A DNA stretch of 64,000 nt from Vicia villosa (lineage: Eukaryota > Streptophyta > Magnoliopsida > Fabales > Fabaceae): NCBI RefSeq assembly GCF_029867415.1, contig NC_081181.1, positions 74,930,144 through 74,994,143 of the forward strand, read 5' to 3'. Of the stretch, positions 1-10,243 are shown one piece after another. The notes under the pieces are model-generated. The model worked only from the letters and a program-made list of their open reading frames with translations. It was not told the origin of the DNA and searched no databases. The stretch's first letter is position 1, and every line of letters starts with the position of its first letter. Made by a program: the position numbers and the translations under genes.

Positions 1-3000
1 TGAGATGATCAAGCCTCGTTTGAACCCATTCTGTTTCATCGAGCTTGGCGTCCATCAAGACTCTCAACGAAGGAATTTCCACTTCGACAGGTAGTACGGC
101 CTCCATACCGTAGACAAGAGAGAAGGGGGTTGCCCCAGTTGAAGTACGAACCGAAGTTCTATAGCAATGCAAAGCAAACGGTAACATTTCATGCCAGTCT
201 TTATACGTTCTAACCATCTTCTGGACGATCTTCTTTATATTCTTGTTAGCAGCTTCGACTGCGCCATTCATCTTTGGCCGATAGGGTGATGAATTGTGGT
301 GTTCAATCTTGAACTCTTCACACAACTCTGCCATCATCTTGTTATTAAGATTGGACCCATTATCAGTGATGATCTTGTTTGGAACCCCATATCGGCATAT
401 GATCTCTTTCTTGATGAAGCGAGTAACGACTTGCTTGGTTACGTTCTTGTAAGAAGCAGCTTCAACCCATTTGGTGAAGTAGTCGATAGCAACAAGAATA
501 AATTTATGTCCATTTGAAGCTTGTGGCTCAATTCGTCCAATCATGTCTATACCCCACATAGCAAAGGGCCAAGGCGACGTCAGGACATTCAGAGGAGTTG
601 GAGGAACATGAATTCTGTCGGCATACACTTGGCATTTGTGACATTTCTTCACATACACATAACAATCACTTTCAATCGTCATCCAATAATATCCTGCTCG
701 CAAGAACTTTTTTGCCATAGAGTGTCCACTGGAATGAGTTCCAAAGGATCCTTCATGAATATCCCGCATGATCAATTCTGCTTCGTGTCTATCCACGCAT
801 CTGAGCAAAACTGAATCATAGTTTCTTTTGTACAGGACGTCTCCTGACAAGAAGAATTTGGATGCTAACCTTCGAAGCGTTCGCTTATCACCAATCGTAG
901 CATCTTCGGGATACTCTTGCTTCTCAACATACCTCTTGATGTCGTAATACCATGGCTTTTCATCATACACATCTTCAGTAGTGAGACAGTGGGCAGGGAA
1001 CACATGTGCAGGTTCTTTGTAACGGAGGATCCTTATGTCTGGCACTTCTTTAGGGGAGCTAACTCTGAACATAGCTGCCAAAGTAGCCAAAGCATCTGCC
1101 AATTGGTTCTCCTCTCGTGGGATGTGGTCAAAAGTGATTTCCTCGAAAGCGGGCAACAACTCCAAGATATAGTCCTTATAAGGAACTAAATTGGGGTGTC
1201 GTGTTTCCCAATCACCTCTTACTTGATGTATGACCAAGGCAGAATCCCCGTAAACCTCAAGGATCTTGATCCTCATATCAATGGCTGCTTCGAGGCCCAT
1301 TATGCAAGCTTCGTATTCTGCGACATTGTTTGTGCAATCAAAGCATATTCTAGCTGTGAAAGGGATGTGAGTTTGACGAGGAGAAGTCAAAACTGCCCCA
1401 ATACCATGGCCCATAGCATTTGATGCACCATCGAACGTGAGAGTCCATCGTTCTCCTGGTTCGGGTCCTTCATTATCATCCAGTTTCATGATATCTTCAT
1501 CAGGAAAGTCAAACTTCATTGACTGATACTCTTCTAATGGCTGATGAGCAAGATGATCTGCAAGGACACTTCCTTTGATGGCCTTCTGTGTGACATACTG
1601 GATATCGTATTCTGATAAAAGCATTTGCCACCGGGCTAGTCTTCCTGTAAGGGCCGGTTTTTCAAAGATGTACTTAATCGGGTCCATTTTGGAGATCAAT
1701 AGAGTGGTGTGAGTCAACATATACTGCCTCAGTCGGCGAGCAGCCCATACCAAAGCACAACAAGTTTTCTCGAGTAGTGAGTAACGGGATTCACAATCGG
1801 TAAACTTTTTGCTCAGGTAATAAATGGCGCACTCTTTTCGACCAGACTCGTCATGCTGGCCCAGCACACACCCCATAGATCCTTCAAGCACAGTTAAGTA
1901 CATGAGAAGCGGTCTTCCAGGGACCGGAGGCATGAGGATTGGTGGCTCTTGGAGATACTGTTTGATCTTTTCGAAGGCTTCTTGACAATGATCATCCCAA
2001 CGGATATCTTGATTCTTGCGCAACAACTTAAAGATGGGTTCACAAGTGTCAGTGAGATGAGAAATGAACCTGGCTATATAATTCAATCTCCCAAGGAACC
2101 CTCGAACTTCTTTTTCATTCTTCGGTGTTGGCATATTCTGTATTGCTCTTACTTTATCAGGGTCGACCTCAATCCCTCGTTGACTCACAATGAATCCAAG
2201 TAGCTTTCCCGATCGCACTCCAAAAGTGCACTTGTTTGGATTAAGCCTCAACTTGAATTTTCGCAAACGAGCAAACAATTTCTCAAGATATACCAAATGT
2301 TCCTCCTCAGTTTGGGATTTTGCAATCATATCATCGACGTACACCTCAATCTCTTTATTGATCATGTCATGGAAGAGAGTCACCATTGCTCGTTGATACG
2401 TCGCACCAGCATTCTTAAGACCAAAAGGCATCACTTTATAACAATACGTACCCCACGGAGTAGTAAAGGTAGTCTTGGTCATATCTTCGGGAGCCATCTT
2501 TATTTGATTATAGCCAGAAAAACCATCCATGAAGGAGAACACCGAATACTGAGCAGTGTTGTCGACTAGCACATCAATATGAGGTAGAGGGAAATCATCC
2601 TTTGGACTTGCCCTATTCAAATCTCGGTAGTCAACACACATGCGTACCTTTCCGTCCTTCTTAGGAACAGGTACTATGTTTGCAATCCAAGGAGGATACT
2701 CACACACAGATAAGAAACCAGCCTTCAACTGTTTTTCAACTTCTTCCTTGATTTTCAAAGCCATATCAGGTCGAGTTCTTCGTGGTTTTTGCTTTACAGG
2801 TGGACATTCTGGTTTGAGCGGTAGCCTGTGCATAACTATATCCGTGTCTAGTCCAGGCATGTCTTCATATGACCAGGCGAAGATATCAACATATTCTCGG
2901 AGCAACTCGATCAACCTTCTCTTCACATCACTTTGCAAAGCGGCACCTATCTTGACCTCTCTCTTTGATTCTTCTGTACCGAGGTTGACGATTTCTATGG

Positions 3001-3170
3001 CTTCTTGATGCGGCTGAATGGATTTCTCCTCTTGTCTCAAAAGTCTTGCCAATTCCTCAGGGACTTCACAATCTTCCCCACTATCCTCATCAGCTTGGTC
3101 AATTGGATTCTCAAGGATATCAGGATGTGGAACTGTAACATTATCATTTTTGATGGAATTCGAGCCAGAT
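1..3170 (-). CDS. pol: Ogre pol exon: reverse transcriptase, RNase H, second RNase H, integrase (partial)
   Basis: This polyprotein region copies the element RNA into DNA and integrates it. The frame stays open from the acceptor site at 3,170 to the window edge, over 1,050 codons. Going down the minus strand there is an acidic linker, reverse transcriptase (about 2,800-1,970, catalytic YVDD at 2,341-2,330), the normal RNase H (about 1,900-1,570), then a second RNase H-like domain (about 1,450-1,060, with FDGASNA, NNVAEYEA and ADALATLA signatures) that matches the extra archaeal-type RNase H known in the Tat lineage. The integrase HHCC zinc finger (about 757-630) and the DDE core follow, with the acidic residues in GIDMIG, IITDNGSN and NGAVEAANK. 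The integrase C-terminus is cut by the window. There is no start codon: expression needs splicing to, or readthrough from, gag-pro. Confidence 0.88.
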
Positions 3171-3415
3171 CTGCACGATGAATTATTTATGCCTTAGAAT
3201 GCAACACATAAAAAAGGAAAAAAGGAAAGCTTTGCCATTTTTGAAAAAGTATTTAAAGTAAAAACAAAAATGAAAGAAATGGAACAGTAATTGCATGCGA
3301 AGATATGATTTTCATTCAATATTAAACAAATTGAAACAACATGGGGGCCCTTCTTTATACAAGTGGTCAAAATGCTTAGGGCGAAGCATATGACTTATCG
3401 AAACAAGAAAATTAC
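3171..3415 (-). other. Putative Ogre intron between gag-pro and pol
   Basis: The gag-pro frame ends at a TAA (3,414-3,412) that overlaps a GTAATT donor whose G is at 3,415. The region below is AT-rich with pyrimidine runs on the minus strand and ends in a GTGCAG acceptor, just before the first conserved pol linker codons at 3,170. Removing these 245 bases leaves the gag-pro and pol frames in phase with no stop between them. Ogre elements are known to carry a partially spliced intron at this position. Branch point and splicing efficiency cannot be read from the sequence. Confidence 0.75.
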
Positions 3416-6400
3416 ATCTCCATAAAAGTGACTCTAGGGATGTCCAAGATAGTCCAATTGTTGAGTTCCTGTCCAGGCGCAGCATGGAAAATGAATCTGG
3501 AGAGATCTTCTTCATCATCATCATCCACGGCGAGAACTTGACTTCCAGAACTGGTGCTTGCACTGACGAACACTTGAGAAATGGGGGGAATCACCTTCTT
3601 TCCAGGAATTATGCTGAGTTGAGTAGAAGAAGATGGTTGATACCCAAGGCCATACTTGTCTCGCTTCTCATGGACATCAATCAGCTTGCCCCAGGCACTA
3701 TGGGGAGTACCAGCTTCTAAGAAGGCCTTAGCATCATTTAAAGACGAGAGGGGTGCTCCGAGTTCCTTCTTACTCTCAGTCACGGGGAGTTTATCAACCG
3801 ACACAATCTCTAAGGCTTGAAAAGGTGTCTCTTGTATCTCTCCCTCCACTTCAACATAACAGTATGATGCCAGATTATTGACTATCAAATCCTCCTCACC
3901 AGTGATCACAACAATCTTGTCATTCACAACAAATTTCAAACACCGATGGAGGGTAGATGTCACAGCCCCAGCAGCATGGATCCAAGGACGACCCAAGAGG
4001 CAAGTGTACGAAGGACGTATATCCATAACATAGAAGGCAATATAGAACATGTGAGGGCCAATCAAGACAGGCAAATCAATTTCTCCGTCTACGGACCTTC
4101 TAGAACCATCAAACGCTCTAACACTCATGGTACAAGGCCTCATCATAACCCCATCCATACTCAGCTTGAACAAAGTAGTTTTGGGCATCACATTAAGAGA
4201 AGAACCCGTATCAATCAGCACTCGAGACAACACAACATCCAGACACTTGACAGAGATATGCAACGCTTTGTTGTGTGCTCTACCCTCAGGCGGGAGTTCA
4301 TCATCAGAAAAACCCAAACAATTACCAGCGACAATGTTGGTCACAACCCCTTCAAACTGAGGCACGGTAATGTCTTGAGTCACGTGAGCGGAAGCCAGAA
4401 CTTTCATTAGAGCATCACGGTGAGCTTCTGAATGCACCAAGAGGGACAAGATGGAGATCTTGGCTTGGGTTTGGTCAAGTTGATCAATCACTTTGTAATC
4501 ACTTTTCTTAATGATCCTCAAGAGTTGCTCGGCATCTTGTGCATTACGTGTTACAGGAGGGTCGACAGCAACTTGCTTTCCCTTTGCTTGTACATTAGCG
4601 TCCTTATTGGTCTCTTTAGGAGGCGGAGGAGGGGCAGCAAAGATCTGACCACTACGAGTAATGCCACTAGTGCCAGCAATATTTGTGATGCTCGAATTAC
4701 CCACTGGAGGACAATCATATTTCTTCCCTCGAATGTACACAGCATTATAACTCCAAGGAACAGCCTTAGAATTACTCACAGGAGAGGGGACGAGAGATGA
4801 GGTTGAAGAGGTCAGAGGGGCATCTGGAACCTGAATAACCAACGGAGTTCTCGGAGCCTGAATGACCAAGGGAGTACTCGGAGCACGAATGACCAAAGGG
4901 GTGCTTTGATTCTTTGACACCTCAGCAGGATAGTAAGGTATCTCTAGAGTAGCCACATCTTCGTTAGAAACAACCCTTTCCACTCTAAGAACGCCTTCAT
5001 CCATCAGTTTTTGAACCTCTTCTTTCAACTTAGCGCATTCTTCCGGATTAGAAGAACATTCCAAACAGAAGTCGTGTAATTCACACAAAACCTTTTGTTG
5101 CATGAGATGCTCTCTGATTGTTGCAAGCAGCATCTTAACCTCATTAACATCCGTTACCATGATCTGGTCGTCACATAACTCAACGACATTGGTCGTGCCA
5201 GCATGAGGAGGCATAGGATTATTCTGCACATTAGGACCAGTGGGAGCGAACGAGATAAGCTTGTCATCAAGGAGATCCTGAACTTTGTACTTCAATGCTC
5301 TACACCTTTCAATCGTATGGCCTGGGGCACCTGAATGAAATTCACATCGAGCATTAGCGTCATATCCGGGAGGAAGAGGATTAGGTGGAGGACCCATTTC
5401 GCGGAGTTGCACCAATTGACCAGCAAGCAATTGGGGGAGAAGCTGAGCATACGGCATGGGAACCGGATCTATACGCCTGTCAGGGTATCTTTGCCTCTGT
5501 GGACCTCTCTGACCTTGAGGCCTAGGATTCTGTTGGCGATTCTGAGGAGCAGCAGCTTGTTGTTGTGGCACGAAAGGCTGTTGAGGTGCCACCCAAGGTT
5601 GTGGAAGAGCAGCAGCATATGCCTGAGGGATATACGGACCAGGAACAGCATAAGGCATCGGATAATAAGGAGGTGGAACAGCAGAATATGCGGGAGCTCG
5701 GCCTTGGTCAACAGAAGCGGTGCTAGTCTCACCTTCCTTCTTCTTCACAAACCCAGAATACGGCTTCTTACCATTGCCACCTGAGTTTCCAGGACTAGTA
5801 ACACCTTGAATGGTACCAGCTTTGACACAGTTCTCAACCCTCTCACCAATGATGACCACATCCGAAAAGGAAGGAGTAGTATTACTAACCATGTGCTGAA
5901 GATACGGCCCCTTCAGAGTTCCCATAAACAGATCAATCAACTCACGGTCCAGGAGAGGAGGTTGGACACGAGCAGCAAGCTCACGCCACCTCTGGGCGTA
6001 TTCCTTAAAGGACTCTTCAGATTTCTGTGACATATTTTGCAGCTGTGCACGGCTAGGAGCCATAGCAGTATTGTAGTGGTATTGTTTCAAGAAGGCGTCG
6101 ACAAGTTCTCCCCAAGTACTGACATTAGACCTCTCAAGTTTCATATACCACTCCAACGGGGCTCCAGTGAGACTGTCCTGGAAAAAATGCATAAGCAGAG
6201 GTTCGTTCTCAGCGTGAGCGGCCATCTTACGGCAGTAGGAACGAATGTGAGTCTCTGGGCAGGTGACTCCCTTGTACTTATCAAAGTCTGGCACCTTGAA
6301 CTTCGGGGGAATCACAATCCCAGGTACCAAGCATAGAGCAGCAGTGTTGAAACTCGAAGTTTTAGCAACCTCAACGGCCTTAAGGCGTTCTTCGAGAGCT

Positions 6401-6693
6401 TGGTACATCTTAGCAGTTTCAGTCAACTCAGCAGTAAGATCATGTTCAAGATCGATAACCTCATGGTGGTCATCCACTACTTTTGGTATCCCCTCAACAG
6501 GAATCTCTTTAGTCTTTACTCCCCCATCAGTAGAGTTGGTAGGAGTATCCTTGACCATCCCAGCGACGCTCCTTCTGAGCTCTTCTTGTCCTTGGACAAC
6601 GACATGGAGAGTCTCCATAAGTTGGGTCATTCTTTCCCCCATAAGATCCATATCCCTACGGAGGGCAGCTTGATTCTGTTCAAATTGGTCCAT
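3412..6693 (-). CDS. gag-pro: Ogre gag-protease polyprotein
   Basis: This makes the capsid/nucleocapsid proteins and the aspartic protease of element A, 1,093 codons. I start it at the second Met (6,693, MDQFEQNQ) because the 30 upstream residues look like leader and the related gag of B also begins with a short acidic MEDFEQ-type start; the frame itself opens at 6,783. In order: a helical N-terminus with EERLKAVE, the retrotransposon gag domain (ETHIRSYCRKM, GAPLEWYMKLE, FKEYAQRWRELA), a proline/glutamine-rich linker (about 5,730-5,480), a Cys-His knuckle-like motif CEFHSGAPGHTIERC (about residues 449-464), a second Cys-rich segment, and the protease with DTGSS at residue 828 (4,212). The C-terminal tail runs up to the intron donor. 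Confidence 0.9.
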   Translation of the reverse strand: MDQFEQNQAALRRDMDLMGERMTQLMETLHVVVQGQEELRRSVAGMVKDTPTNSTDGGVKTKEIPVEGIPKVVDDHHEVIDLEHDLTAELTETAKMYQALEERLKAVEVAKTSSFNTAALCLVPGIVIPPKFKVPDFDKYKGVTCPETHIRSYCRKMAAHAENEPLLMHFFQDSLTGAPLEWYMKLERSNVSTWGELVDAFLKQYHYNTAMAPSRAQLQNMSQKSEESFKEYAQRWRELAARVQPPLLDRELIDLFMGTLKGPYLQHMVSNTTPSFSDVVIIGERVENCVKAGTIQGVTSPGNSGGNGKKPYSGFVKKKEGETSTASVDQGRAPAYSAVPPPYYPMPYAVPGPYIPQAYAAALPQPWVAPQQPFVPQQQAAAPQNRQQNPRPQGQRGPQRQRYPDRRIDPVPMPYAQLLPQLLAGQLVQLREMGPPPNPLPPGYDANARCEFHSGAPGHTIERCRALKYKVQDLLDDKLISFAPTGPNVQNNPMPPHAGTTNVVELCDDQIMVTDVNEVKMLLATIREHLMQQKVLCELHDFCLECSSNPEECAKLKEEVQKLMDEGVLRVERVVSNEDVATLEIPYYPAEVSKNQSTPLVIRAPSTPLVIQAPRTPLVIQVPDAPLTSSTSSLVPSPVSNSKAVPWSYNAVYIRGKKYDCPPVGNSSITNIAGTSGITRSGQIFAAPPPPPKETNKDANVQAKGKQVAVDPPVTRNAQDAEQLLRIIKKSDYKVIDQLDQTQAKISILSLLVHSEAHRDALMKVLASAHVTQDITVPQFEGVVTNIVAGNCLGFSDDELPPEGRAHNKALHISVKCLDVVLSRVLIDTGSSLNVMPKTTLFKLSMDGVMMRPCTMSVRAFDGSRRSVDGEIDLPVLIGPHMFYIAFYVMDIRPSYTCLLGRPWIHAAGAVTSTLHRCLKFVVNDKIVVITGEEDLIVNNLASYCYVEVEGEIQETPFQALEIVSVDKLPVTESKKELGAPLSSLNDAKAFLEAGTPHSAWGKLIDVHEKRDKYGLGYQPSSSTQLSIIPGKKVIPPISQVFVSASTSSGSQVLAVDDDDEEDLSRFIFHAAPGQELNNWTILDIPRVTFMEM

Positions 6694-7084
6694 GATTCTC
6701 TTCTCGTTGTTTCTGGTGCGGTAAGGATGTAAGAAAGTCAACTTCGTCGTCGGAAAAGAAATCTGTGTTGGAAGGGACCCCAATTAGAACCTGATAAAGA
6801 CCTGAAAATGCAGTATGATATGAGTGCATGGGTGCATGTGTGCATGTTTTATTATTTTCAAGACTTTTTGGCTTTGCCTCAAACCAACAACACCAGATAA
6901 TGGAAGAAAATAATGAAGTATAACCAAGATAAACACAACCAAGATAAGCAAACATAATTGATTAATTCTGCAACCAAGTTCTTGAAGTACAAAATATTCT
7001 GCTCCCATGAGCCAACAAATACAGAAATAAAATCAGGAATCCCATCCAACAGGTCTGGTGGTGATTCTACAACAAAATCAACAT
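6694..7084 (-). other. Spacer between ORF1 and gag of element A
   Basis: There are 391 bases with no convincing coding potential between the ORF1 stop and the chosen gag start. In it the minus strand has several short runs of T and A and a few upstream ATGs, including the in-frame one at 6,783. How gag is translated downstream of ORF1 is not evident: no overlap or slippery site is visible. Confidence 0.6.
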
Positions 7085-8893
7085 TTAAGCAGGGTCCTCC
7101 ATATCCACATGACGGAGGGGGCTCTCCCCAATGTTCTTATCACTCCAAGTCTTCATTTCTTCAAAGAGCTTCTTGGTCTCAACACGGGTGGGTCTCTTAA
7201 TGATCTCTTGAATCAGCAGGTCTTTTCTGAAGTGCATTGTTTCCATGTGACGATTCTTCACCTCCCAATACCTAGCTTCCTCTTGAACTTGGGCATTACT
7301 CTGGTCCTTTTCTCTTATCTGGCCCTTCAGCTTTCGAATCTCTTCATAACACTTCTCTATGGTATTCTGACGATCCAGCAAGAGTTTGTCTGCTTTCTTG
7401 CGACGAGATTTCTCTGAATTGGCGTTTTCAGTCTGAATCTGGAGCTTTTTAGTCAATTCTGCCAACTGAGCCTCGTAATGTTCCTTTATCTTCTTCTCTT
7501 GGGTTTCAATAGTTTTAGAATTCACAGTCATTCTTGGCCTCTTCTGAGAAGTGCTCCCTCTAGCATATAATTCTTCAAGCTCTATTTCTCTCATTTTCAA
7601 CTTATGAAGAGCAGAAAGCTTCTCTTGTCTAGCAGTGTTCATCTCAACATGCATCGTTTCCACTTGTTCAGTCAATTTCCGATTCTCTTCCACAGTTTGG
7701 TTGTAACGGGGCATGGAAACAATGTTGGGTTGTTTACCAGCAGGAGGGTACAAAGGGTCCTTAGGAGGGAAAGGCATCCCTTGGGTATTGGCCACAGTCT
7801 TGACCCACTCAGTATAGTCTCCATAAGTTGCATTATCTCTCTGTCCAAAATGCTTCTTATCTCTCCAACAAATACTCTTCCAGGCTTGCACAGCTTCTGC
7901 CATTTGTCCGATGTTGGTGGCCGCATGATAGAAAATGTTCTCAGCAATCTCAGTTTGCTCAGGAGGATTGATAAAAGCATATCCATAAGTTCTCCTAGCC
8001 AAGACGGGATTATAATTGATCCCACCTCTGATACCCATGAGAGGTACATTGTTGAACTTTCCACAACTCATAACAACTTCCATGTTATCCAAAGATCTAT
8101 TATACCAGACAATGTCCTTGGCCCTAAGCCCCATAATCCTTTCAGCCCATTTAGATGTGTGCCTACTATCAACGAAAGCTCCACGCTCAGGCAAATGTGA
8201 TCTAAACCAACGGTATAGCAACGGAGCACAACATCTGACCAAACCTCTCTTCTGACTATTCTTGTGATGAATGGAGTGATAAACATCCCCCAGAAGTGTA
8301 GGAACAGGATTCTGCAGAATGAATATGTGAATGGCACTCATATCCACAAAGTCAGGCACGTTTGAAAACATCATGATACCATAGATACACAGGGCCAAGA
8401 TAGCCCTAAAAGTGTCCCATTCTTTTGCTTCAGCAGCATCACACCCTCTTTTAACCAAAAACTCCATGCGGAAACCATGACAACCTCCTTTCTTGGAGAG
8501 ATTTGCATCGACAACCGACTTGCTCAAATAAAGAGCCTTGGAGATTTCAATGGAAGTGGGAGCCTCCATGGTGCCATAGTACGGAACTTCTCCCTTCTTG
8601 ATCGGAATACCGAGGAAAAGAGAATATTCCTCCAATGTGGGAACCAAAAGATAGTCGGGGAACGTGAAGCAACGGAGGGAAGGATTATAGAACTGAAGCA
8701 AGGTATGAACTCCCTCTTGCTCGTACTTGGTGAACGGCATCTTGAGAAGACTCAGAATATACCCATATTTCTCGCGGAACTTGGTTGATTCATCTGGCGT
8801 GATCTTTTTTGCTAAACACTCAAGAGAATCCAGATTCGGATTTGGAAACGTATAGGAAATGTTGCGACTACCAGTCTTCAATGGTGGAGCCAT
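7085..8893 (-). CDS. Ogre ORF1 protein, unknown function
   Basis: This is the extra ORF found upstream of gag in Ogre elements; its role is not established. I start at the Met at 8,893 (MAPPLKTGS), which aligns with the start of ORF1 in element B; the frame is open up to 8,968. It has 602 codons. Residues about 1-330 form a globular region with motifs shared with B: LVQFYDP/LLQFYNP, FPDY-L-PTLEEYS, NPVPTLL-D-YH, and a conserved block ending in PVLARRTYGY. The pattern recalls plant mobile-domain-like transposon proteins, but I cannot confirm that by eye. Residues about 390-580 are strongly charged with heptad-like leucines and probably a long coiled coil, which would suit self-association or RNA-particle binding. 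No catalytic motif is visible. Confidence 0.85.
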   Translation of the reverse strand: MAPPLKTGSRNISYTFPNPNLDSLECLAKKITPDESTKFREKYGYILSLLKMPFTKYEQEGVHTLLQFYNPSLRCFTFPDYLLVPTLEEYSLFLGIPIKKGEVPYYGTMEAPTSIEISKALYLSKSVVDANLSKKGGCHGFRMEFLVKRGCDAAEAKEWDTFRAILALCIYGIMMFSNVPDFVDMSAIHIFILQNPVPTLLGDVYHSIHHKNSQKRGLVRCCAPLLYRWFRSHLPERGAFVDSRHTSKWAERIMGLRAKDIVWYNRSLDNMEVVMSCGKFNNVPLMGIRGGINYNPVLARRTYGYAFINPPEQTEIAENIFYHAATNIGQMAEAVQAWKSICWRDKKHFGQRDNATYGDYTEWVKTVANTQGMPFPPKDPLYPPAGKQPNIVSMPRYNQTVEENRKLTEQVETMHVEMNTARQEKLSALHKLKMREIELEELYARGSTSQKRPRMTVNSKTIETQEKKIKEHYEAQLAELTKKLQIQTENANSEKSRRKKADKLLLDRQNTIEKCYEEIRKLKGQIREKDQSNAQVQEEARYWEVKNRHMETMHFRKDLLIQEIIKRPTRVETKKLFEEMKTWSDKNIGESPLRHVDMEDPA

Positions 8894-9766
8894 GTGTTGG
8901 TCGGAGACAAAGCCAAATTTTCCTGAAAATAAATGAACATGCCTGTCAAATGATATGGTGGAATGCATTTCATTGGGAGAATCCTAAGGTCTTTTCATTA
9001 TTTCTTTTCTTTTTCTTTTCTTTTTCTTTTCTCTTTTCTTTTCTTTTCTTTTTTTTTTGTTGCAAAAAGTGCACATTTTGTCACTATTTTTGGAAATAGA
9101 CTTTAGGATTCTCCACGAATGAAGTGAGGTGGATGCAATAACATGATGTGTCATGTGTGTGATGCAGTGAGAGACTGAATGTCCCTCGCAGCTCTGAATA
9201 ACTGGGTAACACTGAATGTAGCAGGTTCAAAATTCCGGCTTCAGATTGCAAAATGGAAATCAGGGTATGATGAAGGCTAGTATCCTGTCCCACCCCAAAC
9301 TCACAGGTATGAATTCTAGACACGGACAGGTGGTCACTAACGGTCACCAGGGTCTACAGTTCCCATGGGGTACAAAGTGTTTGAGGCAACAAGCGTGCCA
9401 GACACAGTGTTCCATGAAAGAACCTCGCCCAGTTGTGGTACCCCATGTCAATCTCAGCCATAGCAAGCGCTACGGGAGTCAACATGAGCATCCACGCTAA
9501 TCCTATGTGTCACTTGGCCTGGGTAGTGGGCCTTTTACATCATACAAACCCCCCACCTGCAAAACAGAACAGAAGACCCCAGGGAACACAAAATATAATC
9601 CATATGCATGATGTGCAAACAGAAATAAACATGATATGTAGGCAAAGAATAAGCATGCAAACATATATACAAGGTATAGACATAAAAACAAGTAAACACC
9701 CAGTAAATAAACAAACAAACGCAGGCTAGGATCGACTCGCTACGACCCACAATAGGTCTAGCAACA
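8894..9766 (-). other. Leader (5' UTR) of element A
   Basis: Sequence between the PBS and ORF1, read on the minus strand. Part of it (about 9,560-8,975) is clearly related to the opposite-strand segment 14,104-14,765 of element C: both share the gcaggt(t/g)gg block, the aaaaggccca/acccaggcca block and the AAAGTCT...purine tract...TTAGGAT block. The purine tract (minus strand) lies at 9,001-9,056. No long ORF is present; several short upstream ATGs exist. Confidence 0.75.
8976..9114 (-). repeat. Inverted repeat enclosing the purine tract in the leader of A
   Basis: The plus-strand arm GGAGAATCCTAAGGTCT (8,976-8,992) pairs with AGACTTTAGGATTCTCC (9,098-9,114): 17 positions with one mismatch. 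The roughly 105-base loop holds the long pyrimidine run (purine in the transcript). The structure ends about 80 bases before the ORF1 start. The same arrangement is seen in element C at 14,602-14,763. Confidence 0.85.
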
Positions 9767-9784
9767 TCCCCAGCAGAGTCGCCA
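9767..9784 (-). other. Primer binding site of element A (tRNA-Arg type)
   Basis: On the minus strand TGGCGACTCTGCTGGGGA, complementary to the 3' end of a tRNA ending in TCCCCAGCAGAGTCGCCA. Ogre elements are known to use tRNA-Arg. It lies two bases inside the LTR end (TG on the plus strand at 9,787). Confidence 0.9.
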
Positions 9785-9810
9785 GCTGGCGCACGCTCGC
9801 GAAAAATGAA

Positions 9811-9821
9811 CAGAGTCGCCA
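9811..9821 (-). other. Partial PBS copy inside U5 of A
   Basis: The minus strand repeats TGGCGACTCTG, the first 11 bases of the primer binding site, 27 bases upstream of the true PBS and inside the LTR. The C LTR has the same copy at 25,908-25,918. Confidence 0.85.
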
Positions 9822-10243
9822 CCAATATATTTATCCCATAAGGGAAAGGAATATCAGAAAACCTAGCAAAGGAAGGAACAGGGTCTTGCGACCAGAGAAT
9901 CTAGGTACGGGAGTCGGTTACGCAAGGGGAAGGTATTAGCACCCCTCGCGCCCATCGTACTCGATGGTATCCACCTATGTTTGTTTCTATATAAAGGGTG
10001 TATCTATGTCTAAACCTAAATGCGAATGAATGCAAAAAGAAATACGGGGAAAAGAAGGAATTATTTACAAATGTGCTCGTTCAATCCCCGCTACTTGATG
10101 CCTACGTATCCCTTTCAGGAATCAGAGCGCCGTAGTTCGGCTCAAGATTCGTTTGTTTTTGTGTTTTTTAGTTGGGCGGAGTTAACGCTCGCGCTCTTGC
10201 ATAAGGGATCGACCTAGGATGCAATAGAGCGGAGATAACAATG

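Noticed and set aside
4432..5784. Several plus-strand open frames of 120-150 codons over gag-pro of A
   Set aside because: They are antisense shadows of the long gag-pro frame and have no recognisable domain.
9001..9060. Microsatellite of CTTTT type as an independent feature
   Set aside because: It is the purine tract of the A leader read on the other strand, matched by the tract in C; annotated as part of the leader structure.
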